Below the pieces are notes generated by a model that had not been told where the DNA came from, did no database searches, and was given only the letters and a program-made list of their open reading frames with translations. A stretch of 64,000 bases of DNA, from NCBI RefSeq assembly GCF_020510565.1, contig NZ_CP075189.1:4082501-4146500 (forward strand). The letters run 5' to 3'. The position numbers and the translations under genes are program-made. This document shows, piece by piece, positions 9,575-18,390 of this stretch; positions within the stretch are counted from its first letter, which is position 1; every line of letters begins with the position of its first letter. This DNA is from Ferribacterium limneticum (lineage in GTDB: Bacteria; Pseudomonadota; Gammaproteobacteria; Burkholderiales; Rhodocyclaceae).

Positions 9575-10438
9575 ATGACCCAATCGAACAACCTGCAAAA
9601 GCTGCGCAAATATCTGGAAGGCCGTACCGGCAAAGCGATCATCGACTACAACATGATCGAGGATGGCGATACGGTGCTCGTCTGTGTTTCCGGGGGCAAG
9701 GATTCCTACACGCTGCTCGCCATGCTGATGGCGCTGCAAAAGCGCGCGCCGGTCAAATTCCGCCTGGTCGCCATGAATCTCGATCAGAAGCAGCCCGGCT
9801 TTCCCGCTGACATCCTGCCCCGCTATTTCGAATCGATCGGTATCGAGCATCGGATTGTTGAAGCCGACACCTATTCAGTCGTCAAGGAAAAGATTCCCGA
9901 AGGAAAAACCACCTGCTCGCTCTGTTCGCGACTCCGCCGTGGCGTCATCTACCGAACCGCCAAGGAACTGGGCGCCAACAAGATTGCCCTCGGCCATCAT
10001 CGCGATGACATGGTCCATACGCTCTTTCTCAACATGCTCTTCGGCGGCAAGCTCAAGGCCATGCCGCCGAAACTCGTCACCGACGACAAGGCGCATGTCG
10101 TCATCCGGCCCCTGGCCTATTGCGCCGAGTCCGATATCGCCAAATTCGCCCGCGGCATGGAATTTCCGATCATCCCCTGTAACCTGTGCGGCTCGCAGGA
10201 CAACCTGCAGCGCCAGAAGATCCGGGAAATGATGCAGGATTGGGACAAGCGCTATCCAGGTCGTACCGAATCCGTATTTACCGCCATGCAAAATGTCGTT
10301 CCCTCCCACCTGGCTGATGGCGACCTATTTGATTTTCGCGGACTGACGCTGGACACCCCGGTCGCGGAGGGCGATATTGCATTTGACCTCCCGGAAATGC
10401 CGATCAGCGGGACCATCCCGATAAGCCTTTCGGCATAA
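9575..10438 (+). CDS. ttcA: tRNA 2-thiocytidine(32) synthetase TtcA
   Basis: Thiolates cytidine 32 in tRNA using an iron-sulfur cluster. It is 287 residues long. The PP-loop ATP pyrophosphatase motif [11 protein letters not shown] is at about residue 41, and two CxxC pairs ([11 protein letters not shown] and PCNLCGSQ) provide the cluster and sulfur-transfer cysteines. [26 protein letters not shown] is typical of the family. The chosen ATG gives [17 protein letters not shown]; the longer upstream reading runs into the degenerate repeat copy. Confidence 0.95.
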   Translation: MTQSNNLQKLRKYLEGRTGKAIIDYNMIEDGDTVLVCVSGGKDSYTLLAMLMALQKRAPVKFRLVAMNLDQKQPGFPADILPRYFESIGIEHRIVEADTYSVVKEKIPEGKTTCSLCSRLRRGVIYRTAKELGANKIALGHHRDDMVHTLFLNMLFGGKLKAMPPKLVTDDKAHVVIRPLAYCAESDIAKFARGMEFPIIPCNLCGSQDNLQRQKIREMMQDWDKRYPGRTESVFTAMQNVVPSHLADGDLFDFRGLTLDTPVAEGDIAFDLPEMPISGTIPISLSA

Positions 10439-10500
10439 TGCAGAAGCAGCGCGATCAACATATAATGAGCAGTCGTTTATTCATGGACTCCAGGTAGACA

Positions 10501-11403
10501 ATGAGTGCCACGCAACGAAAACTGATTGTGATGTTCGCCGATGTCTCCGGCAGTACCGCGCTTTTCGAGCGTCTTGGAGACAAAGAGGCAATGCATGCAG
10601 TTGAACGTTGCCTCAAGCGCATGAAGCGCTCCATCGATGGCTACAAGGGCAAGACTATCCAGGTGGTCGGTGACGAGTTGCTTGGTGCGTTTGAAACTGC
10701 GGAAGATGCCTGCCAGGCGGCCATTGACATGCAGCAGCGGATTGCCGACCTGCCGCCCGTTTCTGGCCTGAAATTGACTATCCGCATTGGCTTGCACTGC
10801 GGCGAAGTGTTGGACGATGGCAAAAAACTCACCGGATCGGCTGTTTCAACGGCCGCCCGTATTGCGGGGATTGCCCGACGCGACCAGATTTTGTGCAGTT
10901 CACTTCTCGTCGAGGCCCTGGCCGAACCAAGCTTCATTTCTGCCAATCCCGTCCCCGAACTAGGTAGCGTTCCAGAAGACGGCGAAGCTCTGGCACTTTT
11001 CCAGATCAACTGGCCGAACTATCAGGGTGCCACCGCGAATTCAGCGCACTCGGCTTTCGGCCCAAGCAGCGCCGTCCCCGTCGACCGACTTTGTGTTCGC
11101 CATCGCGGCAAGGCTTTTTTGCTTGACGACAAGACCCCGGTCCTGACCATCGGCCGTGATCTTGGCTGCAAACTGATCATCGATGATCGCAAAGCCTCCC
11201 GGCAACACGCACGGGTTGAAAGGCGGGGTGATGGCTTCTATCTGGTCGACACCAGCACAAATGGCTGCTTTGTCACGCTCTCAGGACGCCAGGAAGTCAT
11301 GGTCCGGCGCCATGAAATTCAACTCGAAAGTCGTGGCCAGATCAGTTTTGGCAATTCAGGCAACGATCCTTTGGCCGATATCGCCGAGTTCGAGCACCTG
11401 TAA
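10501..11403 (+). CDS. Class III nucleotidyl cyclase domain fused to an FHA domain
   Basis: A 300-residue soluble protein. The N-terminal cyclase homology domain (residues about 8-165) has the metal-binding start VMFADVSGSTALFERLGD and a second conserved stretch IGLHCGEVLDDG. The C-terminal FHA domain (about 195-295) shows LTIGRDLGCKLIIDDRKASRQHARVE and STNGCFV, which bind phosphothreonine. The combination suggests nucleotide signalling recruited by a phosphorylated partner. Substrate-specifying residues cannot be read confidently, so cAMP production is not assured. A TATAAT hexamer about 35-40 bp upstream could be its -10 box. Confidence 0.88.
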   Translation: MSATQRKLIVMFADVSGSTALFERLGDKEAMHAVERCLKRMKRSIDGYKGKTIQVVGDELLGAFETAEDACQAAIDMQQRIADLPPVSGLKLTIRIGLHCGEVLDDGKKLTGSAVSTAARIAGIARRDQILCSSLLVEALAEPSFISANPVPELGSVPEDGEALALFQINWPNYQGATANSAHSAFGPSSAVPVDRLCVRHRGKAFLLDDKTPVLTIGRDLGCKLIIDDRKASRQHARVERRGDGFYLVDTSTNGCFVTLSGRQEVMVRRHEIQLESRGQISFGNSGNDPLADIAEFEHL

Positions 11404-11408
11404 ACGAA

Positions 11409-11434
11409 AATCGGCCATCCGCAGATGGCCGATT
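11409..11434. terminator. Bidirectional terminator-like hairpin
   Basis: Perfect 11-bp stem AATCGGCCATC / GATGGCCGATT with a 4-base loop, between the convergent cyclase-FHA and PsiF genes. An A-run on the left acts as a U-run for the minus strand; the plus strand lacks a clear U-run. Confidence 0.7.
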
Positions 11435-11452
11435 GCTCCCTGAGCAAGTTGG

Positions 11453-11710
11453 TTACTTGGCGGCAGCGTCAGCAGTGCACTTCTTCATGAAGCTGTTCTT
11501 GGCAGCGCCAGCCAGTTTCTTTTCCTTGGCTGTGGCAGCACAAGCTTCGTTTTCAGGAGCGGCGCCGGCATCCTTGGTGCACTTCTTCATGAAGCTGTTC
11601 TTGGCGGCACCCGCCAGCTTTTTCTCGGCGGCCTTCGCGGCACAATCATCAGTGGCGTAGGCGGTCGAAGCAGCAAAAGCAACAATCAACAGACCGATCA
11701 ATTTCTTCAT
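11453..11710 (-). CDS. PsiF repeat-containing secreted protein
   Basis: An 85-residue protein with a signal peptide (MKKLIGLLIVAFAASTAYA) and two near-identical PsiF repeats, each ending KKLAGAAKNSFMKKC. E. coli PsiF is phosphate-starvation induced, but its function is unknown. The paired cysteines and basic repeats suit a small disulfide-bonded periplasmic protein. A GAGGGG ribosome-binding site lies upstream of the ATG. It is downstream of hprK with a 47 bp gap. Confidence 0.85.
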   Translation of the reverse strand: MKKLIGLLIVAFAASTAYATDDCAAKAAEKKLAGAAKNSFMKKCTKDAGAAPENEACAATAKEKKLAGAAKNSFMKKCTADAAAK

Positions 11711-11757
11711 TGGATGTCCCCTCAATAAGGTTGAAAAGCCGAAGCACTATCGGCCAT

Positions 11758-12693
11758 TCATGCGTCATCGTCAAGCATCGTGCGCTGCTGACGATCCATG
11801 AAATCCTGCATGCTGTCGATTCCGCGAAATTGAAGAATCGTGTTGCGTACGGCCGCTTCGAGCAGCACTGCGAGGTTGCGTCCGGCGGCCACGGGAATCA
11901 CCACCTTGCGGATCGGAACACCCAAGACTTCATGCGTTTGGGCATCCAGCGGCAGACGTGGCGCATCGGCCGCGGTCGATGTTTTCTGTAGATGCACAAT
12001 CAGCTTGAGCTTCATTTTCCGGCGTGACGCAGTTTCGCCAAAAATCGTCCGGATATTGAGCAAACCGAGCCCGCGCACCTCGAGAAAGTCACGCAGCATT
12101 CCGGGGCAGCGGCCTTCGATGGTGGTTGGCGCAATACGGGCCATTTCGACGACATCATCAGCAACCAGCCCGTGCCCCCGGGAGATTAACTCCAGCGCCA
12201 GTTCCGACTTGCCTACACCGGAATCTCCGGTAATCAGGATGCCCATGCCCAGGACATCCATGAAAACACCGTGGAGGCTTACCGTATCGGCCAGACGAGC
12301 CGACAGATAGATGCGCAACAGGTCGATGATGGCCGAACACGGCTTGGGCGAGAAAATCAGCGGGGTCGTCAATTGGGTACAGGTTTCGACCACCAATGGC
12401 GGTGGCGTCAGCCCGTCAGCGACGATCACCGCGGGCGGTTGTGCACCGAGCAGATCGCCAAGCATTTGTGCGAAACGACGCTCGCCAATGCGCATGGCCC
12501 ATTCGTATTCGGCAAGGCCAAGAACCTGCAGACGTTCCGGGTGAATGATATTGATGTGACCAACCAGATCGGCGCCATAGTTGTTGGAGCCCTTGATCTC
12601 GATACGACGGTCGGCCTGCGGAACAACGTTCCAGTTCAGCAGCAGCTTTTCGCGATTGTCCTCGTAAAGCTGAACCAGGCTTACGTGGCGCAC
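11758..12693 (-). CDS. hprK: HPr kinase/phosphorylase
   Basis: Phosphorylates and dephosphorylates HPr on serine, here as part of a regulatory PTS without sugar permeases. It is 311 residues, the usual length. The Walker A motif GDSGVGKSELALELI is at about residues 153-167 and the family signature EVRGLGLLNIRTIFG at about 204-218. The catalytic H of the LISRGHGLVADD region is present. It follows ptsN by 9 bp, so the two regulators are made together. Downstream PTS genes (HPr, EI) are not in this window. Confidence 0.95.
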   Translation of the reverse strand: MRHVSLVQLYEDNREKLLLNWNVVPQADRRIEIKGSNNYGADLVGHINIIHPERLQVLGLAEYEWAMRIGERRFAQMLGDLLGAQPPAVIVADGLTPPPLVVETCTQLTTPLIFSPKPCSAIIDLLRIYLSARLADTVSLHGVFMDVLGMGILITGDSGVGKSELALELISRGHGLVADDVVEMARIAPTTIEGRCPGMLRDFLEVRGLGLLNIRTIFGETASRRKMKLKLIVHLQKTSTAADAPRLPLDAQTHEVLGVPIRKVVIPVAAGRNLAVLLEAAVRNTILQFRGIDSMQDFMDRQQRTMLDDDA

Positions 12694-12702
12694 GAACTAA
12701 AC

Positions 12703-13149
12703 TCAGCCCTGAAACAGAGCAACAACAGCCGCAGCGTCGGGAGCGACGTGCAATTTTTCGCGGAATGCGCGATCAGAAAAATTCTGGGCCAACTCCGAAA
12801 GTATCTGCAAATGCTGCTCAGTCGCCTGCTCGGGAACCAATAGAACGAAGAGCAGATCAACGGGGCGACCATCGGGTGAATCGAACGGTACCGGGGTTGC
12901 CAGACGCAGGAATGCGCCAACAGCTTGTTTCAGCCCCTTGATTCGACCATGGGGAATCGCCACACCCTGGCCCAAACCGGTGGAACCGAGCTTTTCGCGG
13001 GCGAACAGGCTATCGAAAATGATCGATCGGGCAAGACCCAGTCGATTTTCGAAGAGCATGCCTGCCTGCTCGAAGACCCGCTTCTTGCTGCTGGCTTCAA
13101 GATCGAGCAGAACCTGATCGGTTGATAGAAGATTGGTTAAGGGGTTCAT
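12703..13149 (-). CDS. ptsN: PTS IIA-like nitrogen regulatory protein
   Basis: EIIA(Ntr), the terminal phosphoacceptor of the nitrogen PTS, which in other proteobacteria modulates potassium transport, stringent response and envelope functions. It is 148 residues, with the active His in GVAIPHGRIKGL (about residue 66) and the family's VDLLFVLLVPEQATEQHLQILSELA helix. Encoded downstream of rpoN and hpf as in most proteobacteria, but a terminator-like hairpin separates it from hpf. Confidence 0.94.
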   Translation of the reverse strand: MNPLTNLLSTDQVLLDLEASSKKRVFEQAGMLFENRLGLARSIIFDSLFAREKLGSTGLGQGVAIPHGRIKGLKQAVGAFLRLATPVPFDSPDGRPVDLLFVLLVPEQATEQHLQILSELAQNFSDRAFREKLHVAPDAAAVVALFQG

Positions 13150-13160
13150 AGGGAAGGTGA

Positions 13161-13195
13161 GAAAAACAAAGGCCGCAACCGGTTACGGTGCGGCC
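13161..13195 (-). terminator. Intrinsic terminator/attenuator between hpf and ptsN
   Basis: Reading the minus strand, a GGCCGCA-type 7-bp stem with an inner CCGG stem is followed by TTTGTTTTTC. It begins about 10 bp after the hpf stop and ends just before ptsN, so it probably reduces read-through from rpoN-hpf into ptsN-hprK. Confidence 0.7.
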
Positions 13196-13205
13196 CGTTC
13201 AGCGC

Positions 13206-13532
13206 TTATTCAGCGACGGTATGCAGCCCGGGCTTGTCACCGCGATGGTGGTCCTGGACCTTTTGCTTGTACTTCTGAACCTGACGGTCCAGTTTGTCGA
13301 ACAAGGCATCGATAGCGGCATAGAGATCGTCACCGGACTCTTCGACGTGGATGTCCTTACCCGGTACGTGAAGGGTGACTTCGCCTTTTTGCTTGAGCTT
13401 TTCAACCGACAAAACGACGCTGACGCCGGTTACCTTGTCAAAATGGCGGATCACCGGATCCAGCTTGTTTTCAACGTATTCACGAAGGGCCGGGGTAACT
13501 TCAATATGGTGACCACTAATCTGCAGATTCAC
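13206..13532 (-). CDS. hpf: Ribosome hibernation-promoting factor
   Basis: A 108-residue member of the HPF/RaiA family, which binds the 30S subunit at the decoding site and favours inactive ribosome dimers. Signatures: [24 protein letters not shown] at the start and a [29 protein letters not shown] helix. It is the short form, lacking the long C-terminal dimerisation domain. It lies 15 bp downstream of rpoN. Confidence 0.93.
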   Translation of the reverse strand: MNLQISGHHIEVTPALREYVENKLDPVIRHFDKVTGVSVVLSVEKLKQKGEVTLHVPGKDIHVEESGDDLYAAIDALFDKLDRQVQKYKQKVQDHHRGDKPGLHTVAE

Positions 13533-13547
13533 TTTTATCTCCTCTCT

Positions 13548-15020
13548 CTACAGGGTCTTGCGTAAATTGACCGGTGGGATGTTGAGCGACTCGCGGTATT
13601 TTGCAACCGTCCGTCGGGCAACTACGATTCCCTGCTGGCCTAGTATTTCGGATAATTGACTATCCGACAAGGGCTTCTTGCCATCCTCGGCCGAGATCAA
13701 CTGCTTGATCAGCGCCCGGATGGCCGTAGCAGAACAGGCACCACCGGTATCGGTGGAGACATGACTGCCGAAGAAGTATTTGAGTTCGAAGATACCGCGC
13801 GGCGTCGCCATGTATTTCTGGCTGGTGACGCGCGATACGGTCGACTCGTGCAAACCGAGAATGTCAGCGATTTCGCGCAAAACCAGCGGGCGCATCGCAA
13901 CTTCTCCGTGTTCAAAGAACTGACGCTGACGATCAACGATGGCCTGCGTCACACGATGAATTGTCTCAAAACGCTGCTGAACATTTTTAATCAGCCAGCG
14001 AGCTTCCTGCAACTGAGTGGACAGGTGGCCATTGCCACGCCGCTGCTTCGAAAGAATTTCGGCGTAAAGACGGTTGATGCGCAGGCGCGGATAAGCATCG
14101 GGATTGATGTACGCAGTCCACTTCCCCTTGAGCTTCTTTACGATCACGTCCGGCGTGATGTAGCGGGCTTCGATCTGGGAAAAGCGTGAGGCCGGTCGCG
14201 GATTCAGGCCGGTAATCACCGATTGCGCGGCCTTCAGCGACTCATCATCGCAGCCGGTCAGGCGGCGGATCTTGGCGAAATCGCGGGCAGCCAGCAGTTC
14301 CAGGTGCTTCTGGACGATGGTCAGCGCGAGATCGCGGACCTCACAACTGCCCGGCAGGGCTTTGAGTTGCAGGGCCAGGCATTCCTGGAGGTTGCGGGCA
14401 CCAATGCCGACCGGGTCGAAATTCTGGATGTGATGCAGCGCAATTTCCAGTTCTTCGATTTCAATTTCGTATTCCGGTGGCAGCGTTTCCCAGAGTTCTT
14501 CCAAGGTAGCCGACAGGTAGCCATCGTCATCGAGGGCCTCAATCAGGAAACGGACCAGGCTTCGGTCGCGTTCCGAAACCTGGGTCATCCCCAGTTGCCA
14601 GCCGAGATGATCGCGCAGGCTGATCGTCGTGCCGTGAATGTCCTGCGAATCGCTGTCGTCGTCTTCGTCGCGCCCGGCCCCGGTGAAGGTGCCGGCATCG
14701 GCGGCCCAACGGTCGTCATCGACATCGGAGGGAGCTGACGGAACGTCCTGCTCGCGGTCGTCGCGTGCATCGCGCTCTTCGCGCTCAGCCTTTTGTTCGC
14801 GCTCGCCCTCACTGGTTTGCGGTGAGTCGAATTGCTGAGCACTGGAAAATGCCTCGCCGCCCTGCTCGTCCTCGCGCTCCAGCATTGGATTCTCGAGCAG
14901 ATAACGCTCGATTTCCTGCTGCATTTCGATTGTCGACAGCTGTAGCAGTTTGATTGACTGCTGCAGCTGAGGCGTCAGCGCCAAATGTTGGGAGAGTTTT
15001 AGCTGGAGTGCCGGCTTCAT
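13548..15020 (-). CDS. rpoN: RNA polymerase sigma-54 factor
   Basis: Directs RNA polymerase to -24/-12 promoters with enhancer-binding activators. 490 residues. Region I is the Gln-rich MKPALQLKLSQHLALTPQLQQSIKLLQLS, region II is acidic (about 60-125), the core-binding domain follows, and the RpoN box ARRTVAKYRESLNIPP is near the C-terminus. A helix-turn-helix segment (LREIADILGLHESTVSRVTS) is intact. It is 27 bp downstream of lptB. Confidence 0.96.
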   Translation of the reverse strand: MKPALQLKLSQHLALTPQLQQSIKLLQLSTIEMQQEIERYLLENPMLEREDEQGGEAFSSAQQFDSPQTSEGEREQKAEREERDARDDREQDVPSAPSDVDDDRWAADAGTFTGAGRDEDDDSDSQDIHGTTISLRDHLGWQLGMTQVSERDRSLVRFLIEALDDDGYLSATLEELWETLPPEYEIEIEELEIALHHIQNFDPVGIGARNLQECLALQLKALPGSCEVRDLALTIVQKHLELLAARDFAKIRRLTGCDDESLKAAQSVITGLNPRPASRFSQIEARYITPDVIVKKLKGKWTAYINPDAYPRLRINRLYAEILSKQRRGNGHLSTQLQEARWLIKNVQQRFETIHRVTQAIVDRQRQFFEHGEVAMRPLVLREIADILGLHESTVSRVTSQKYMATPRGIFELKYFFGSHVSTDTGGACSATAIRALIKQLISAEDGKKPLSDSQLSEILGQQGIVVARRTVAKYRESLNIPPVNLRKTL

Positions 15021-15047
15021 CGGTTGGGGTCGGTTTCTATTTTCCGG

Positions 15048-15782
15048 TCAGAGCTTGAAGTGCTCGCCGAGATAAACCTTGCGTACGCTTTCATTATCAA
15101 CGATTTCGTCCGGCCGTCCAGCCGCCAGCACGTTTCCGGCGTTGATAATGTACGCGTGGTCGCAAATGCCCAGCGTCTCGCGGACGTTGTGGTCAGTAAT
15201 CAGGACGCCGATTCCGCGCTCCTTGAGGAAGCGGATAATTTTCTGGATTTCGAGTACGGCGATCGGATCGACGCCGGCAAATGGCTCGTCGAGCAGGATG
15301 AAACGCGGATTGGTCGCCAGCGCGCGGGCGATTTCGACGCGCCGCCGCTCGCCGCCCGACAGGGCCGAGGCATTGACGTGGCGGACATGGCTGACGTGCA
15401 ACTCGGCCAGCAGTCCCTCGAGGCGATCGTTCAGCTCGGCTTCGGGCAAATTGAGCAGCTCGAGTATGGCCCGGATGTTTTCCTCGACGTTGAGCTTGCG
15501 GAAAACCGAGGCTTCCTGCGGCAGATAGGACAGGCCAAGCCTCGCCCGGCTATGCATGGGCAGATGGGTCAGGCGATTGTCGTCGATGTAAACCTCGCCG
15601 CCATCCGCAGCGACCAGCCCGACGATCATGTAGAAACAGGTGGTCTTGCCAGCACCATTCGGGCCGAGCAGACCGACGACTTCACCGGACTTGACCTCGA
15701 AAGAGACATCCTCGACGACAGTGCGCGCCTTGTAGCGCTTCTTGAGGTTGTGGGCCGAGAGTTTGGCCGCCGACATGTTCAT
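15048..15782 (-). CDS. lptB: LPS export ABC transporter ATP-binding protein LptB
   Basis: ATPase of the LptB2FGC lipopolysaccharide exporter at the inner membrane. 244 residues with Walker [13 protein letters not shown]-loop [10 protein letters not shown], signature [15 protein letters not shown], Walker [14 protein letters not shown] and the switch His in [11 protein letters not shown]. The usual upstream genes lptC and lptA are missing here; instead recX ends with a 4-bp ATGA overlap on the lptB start. The other Lpt genes must be elsewhere. Confidence 0.95.
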   Translation of the reverse strand: MNMSAAKLSAHNLKKRYKARTVVEDVSFEVKSGEVVGLLGPNGAGKTTCFYMIVGLVAADGGEVYIDDNRLTHLPMHSRARLGLSYLPQEASVFRKLNVEENIRAILELLNLPEAELNDRLEGLLAELHVSHVRHVNASALSGGERRRVEIARALATNPRFILLDEPFAGVDPIAVLEIQKIIRFLKERGIGVLITDHNVRETLGICDHAYIINAGNVLAAGRPDEIVDNESVRKVYLGEHFKL

Positions 15783-16210
15783 TCATCCACTCCCTGCATG
15801 GCCCGCCGAATGGCATCGTTGGAAAAACCACGATATTGCAGGAAACGCATCTGTTTGCCACGCTCTTCGGCGGTTTCCGGCGGTCGACCGAACTTTTTGG
15901 CCCAAATTACCCGGCAGCGCTCGGTTTCATCACCGGCTTCGGGCAGGGCCGTGGCGATGTCGGCGTCGCTGACGCCTTGCTGGCGCAATTCCTGGCGCAG
16001 GCGCGCATCGCCGTAACGTCGTCCCCGCACAGCAACCCGTTGGGTAGCGTAGCGGCAATCCGAGAGCAGTCGCTCGGCTTGCAGGGTATCGAGCACAGCC
16101 GACAGCTCTTCCGCCGATTCGGCATGCGGGGCGAGCTTGGCCTGCAAGCCGGCCCGGCTATAATCACGCCGGGTCAGCAATTGCAGGGCGCGGACGCGCA
16201 GGTCAGGCAT
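15779..16210 (-). CDS. recX: Regulatory protein RecX
   Basis: Modulator that binds and limits RecA filaments. 143 residues, all helical three-helix repeats: [51 protein letters not shown], and C-terminal [20 protein letters not shown]. The start overlaps the recA stop by 8 bp, so RecX production is probably coupled to recA translation. The 3' end overlaps lptB by 4 bp, putting an SOS regulator and an essential envelope gene in one transcript. Confidence 0.93.
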   Translation of the reverse strand: MPDLRVRALQLLTRRDYSRAGLQAKLAPHAESAEELSAVLDTLQAERLLSDCRYATQRVAVRGRRYGDARLRQELRQQGVSDADIATALPEAGDETERCRVIWAKKFGRPPETAEERGKQMRFLQYRGFSNDAIRRAMQGVDE

Positions 16211-17231
16211 CCGCCGCAGCCGCCTTGGTCGGCTTGATGACGGTGGTGCTGGCCACTTCGCGGATCTTCGCTTCGATTTCCTGGGCGATTTCCGGGTGCG
16301 ACTTCAGAAATTCGCGGGAATTGTCCTTGCCCTGGCCGATCTTCTCGCCCTTGTAGGAATACCAGGCGCCGGATTTTTCGACCAGCTTGTGGGCAACGCC
16401 CATTTCGACCACTTCGCCCTGACGGGAAATGCCTTCGCCGTAGAGAATGTCGAAGATGGCTTCGCGGAAGGGCGGGGCGACCTTGTTCTTGACGACCTTG
16501 ACCTTGGTTTCGCTGCCGATGACTTCGTCGCCCTTCTTGATCGCACCAATGCGGCGGATGTCGAGGCGAACCGAAGCGTAGAACTTGAGCGCGTTGCCGC
16601 CGGTCGTCGTTTCCGGCGAACCGAACATGACGCCGATTTTCATTCGGATCTGGTTGATGAAGATGACCAGCGTATTGGTCTTCTTGATGTTGGCGGTGAG
16701 CTTGCGCAGGGCCTGGCTCATCAGACGGGCATGCAGGCCGACCATCTGGTCGCCCATTTCGCCTTCGATTTCAGCGCGCGGCGTGAGGGCGGCGACCGAG
16801 TCGATGACGATGATGTCGACCGAGCCGGAACGAACCAGCATGTCGGCGATTTCAAGGGCCTGTTCGCCGGTATCGGGCTGCGAGATCAGCAGGTCGCCGA
16901 CGCTGACGCCGAGCTTCTGGGCGTATTGCGGATCGAGCGCATGTTCGGCGTCGATGAAGGCGGCAACGCCGCCGAGCTTTTGCATTTCGGCAACGACCTG
17001 CAGACAGAGCGTGGTCTTGCCGGAAGATTCCGGACCGTAGATTTCAACGACGCGGCCGCGTGGCAGGCCGCCGACGCCCAGCGCAATGTCCAGACCGAGC
17101 GAGCCGGTAGACACGACTTGAATGCCTTCGTCGATTTCGGCGTCGCCCATCTTCATGATGGAGCCTTTGCCAAACTGCTTTTCGATCTGTTGCAGCGCTG
17201 CGGCGAGCGCCTTTGCCTTGTTGTCGTCCAT
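16203..17231 (-). CDS. recA: Recombinase RecA
   Basis: Forms the ATP-dependent filament on single-stranded DNA for recombination and LexA cleavage. 342 residues, starting [23 protein letters not shown]. Walker A is [10 protein letters not shown], Walker B region is [14 protein letters not shown], loop L2 is [19 protein letters not shown]. The chosen ATG has GAGGTAA 7 bp upstream; an earlier in-frame codon would add 40 unconserved residues. A consensus LexA box lies about 175 bp upstream. Confidence 0.97.
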   Translation of the reverse strand: MDDNKAKALAAALQQIEKQFGKGSIMKMGDAEIDEGIQVVSTGSLGLDIALGVGGLPRGRVVEIYGPESSGKTTLCLQVVAEMQKLGGVAAFIDAEHALDPQYAQKLGVSVGDLLISQPDTGEQALEIADMLVRSGSVDIIVIDSVAALTPRAEIEGEMGDQMVGLHARLMSQALRKLTANIKKTNTLVIFINQIRMKIGVMFGSPETTTGGNALKFYASVRLDIRRIGAIKKGDEVIGSETKVKVVKNKVAPPFREAIFDILYGEGISRQGEVVEMGVAHKLVEKSGAWYSYKGEKIGQGKDNSREFLKSHPEIAQEIEAKIREVASTTVIKPTKAAAADA

Positions 17232-17405
17232 GGTGTTACCTCGGAAATTTGAGCGGATTATGGCACAGGGGCCAAAGATGGAATAGAAATTGCTGCGTTT
17301 GATCGACAGGCTGATTGTTCCGGATATGCCATCGGCAGCTGTCAATTTCACTGATTACACGGAGCAGACGAGGTATATTCCCAGCCCGCTCCGCCATTAC
17401 TTAAA

Positions 17406-17425
17406 TACTGTGTATAAACACAGTA
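17406..17425. promoter_or_regulatory. LexA (SOS) operator
   Basis: CTGTGTATAAACACAG matches the CTGT-N8-ACAG LexA consensus exactly and is extended by TA on each side. It lies between divergent recA and a small secreted-protein gene, ending 8 bp before the latter's ATG and about 175 bp from the recA start. It could repress either or both. Confidence 0.8.
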
Positions 17426-17433
17426 CATTTACC

Positions 17434-17670
17434 ATGACCGCTTGGCAAGAAAATTCTGCATTCAAATCAAGGCTTGGCAAGCTGCTGCTCTGTATTTGGC
17501 TGGCCGTCAATGCGCCGCAGAGTTTCGCCAAACCAGCGCCGTGGTACTGGTGGGCGAGCAAGACGACCGACCACCGGGTCTGCGCGCAGACTTCGCCCGG
17601 TCCCGGCTGGTTTCGCGAGAGCACGGCGTTCCAGGACAGCGGCTGCAGTATTCGGGTGAAGGCATTTTGA
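17434..17670 (+). CDS. Small secreted protein, putatively SOS-controlled
   Basis: A 78-residue protein with a basic start, a hydrophobic stretch LGKLLLCIWLAVNAPQSFA that looks like a cleavable signal peptide, and a mature part of about 45 residues rich in Trp and with two Cys (PWYWWASK, VCAQTSPGPGWF, DSGCSIRVK). The pattern resembles small betaproteobacterial secreted proteins of unknown function. Its ATG is 8 bp downstream of the LexA box, with no clear Shine-Dalgarno. Its TGA overlaps the TTG start of the pseudouridine synthase (TTGA), suggesting coupled translation. Confidence 0.65.
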   Translation: MTAWQENSAFKSRLGKLLLCIWLAVNAPQSFAKPAPWYWWASKTTDHRVCAQTSPGPGWFRESTAFQDSGCSIRVKAF

Positions 17671-18320
17671 CGGCCTATTTGCCGCCGCCCGACAACGGTT
17701 TGGCCATCATTCATGTCGATAATGAAATCATCGTTGTCGACAAACCGGCCGGGCTGCTCTCCGTGCCGGGGCGCGGGGAGGGCATGGACGATTGCCTGGC
17801 ATCGCGTGTGCAGGCCAGGTTTCCGGATGCGCTGATTGCCCATCGCCTCGACATGTCGACCTCCGGCCTGCTCGTTCTGGCCCGCGGCGCCGAAATGCAC
17901 CGGCAGCTATCGCGTTTTTTCCGCGAGCGCCAGATCGACAAACGTTACGTCGCCGTCGTTCAAGGGCTGATGGCTGACGATGCCGGCGAGGTTGAGCTGC
18001 CGTTGATTTGTGACTGGCCGAACCGGCCGCGGCAAAAGGTCGATTTCGAGATCGGCAAGCCGTCGCTGACCCGTTTTCGCGTCGTCAGCCGCGATCCGGA
18101 CGCCAACACGACACGGGTCGAACTGGAACCGATCACCGGCCGCTCGCACCAGCTACGCGTCCATATGGCCTCGCTCGGCCACCCGATTCTCGGCGACGAT
18201 CTCTATGGTGGCGAGGCGACCGCGCTGGCGGATCGACTGCTCCTGCACGCCATGGATTTGGGCCTGTTTCACCCGTTGACCGCAGCAGCCATCCAATTTC
18301 ATTCCGACGCCCCGTTTTGA
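17667..18320 (+). CDS. RluA-family pseudouridine synthase
   Basis: A 217-residue single-domain enzyme, matching the size of E. coli RluA (23S rRNA U746 / tRNA U32), with no S4 domain. The catalytic motif is HRLDMSTSGLLVLARG (Asp near residue 55), preceded by IIVVDKPAGLLSVPGRG, and the end shows ELEPITGRSHQLRVHMASLGHPILGDDLYG. I choose TTG at the overlap with the upstream gene because the N-terminus then matches RluA; further upstream the frame is unconserved. Target position is inferred from family only. Confidence 0.85.
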   Translation: MTAYLPPPDNGLAIIHVDNEIIVVDKPAGLLSVPGRGEGMDDCLASRVQARFPDALIAHRLDMSTSGLLVLARGAEMHRQLSRFFRERQIDKRYVAVVQGLMADDAGEVELPLICDWPNRPRQKVDFEIGKPSLTRFRVVSRDPDANTTRVELEPITGRSHQLRVHMASLGHPILGDDLYGGEATALADRLLLHAMDLGLFHPLTAAAIQFHSDAPF

Positions 18321-18350
18321 CGCTGCGAAACCGCGCAACGACCGTATAAT

Positions 18351-18387
18351 TTTCGCGTTTTGAACCTTTTTTCCGGTTGACCGTACG
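18351..18387 (-). repeat. 37-bp dispersed repeat, diverged copy (reverse)
   Basis: Keeps TTTTTTCCGGTTGACCGTA; the inner half is diverged (GTTTTGAACC in place of TTTTTGGCC). It ends 3 bp before the ATG of the symporter gene, so it occupies that gene's leader. Confidence 0.7.
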
Positions 18388-18390
18388 ATC

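Noticed and set aside
15030..15052. ATTTTCCGGTCAG between rpoN and lptB as a repeat remnant
   Set aside because: The match is limited to about 13 bases and lacks the GGTTGACC part.
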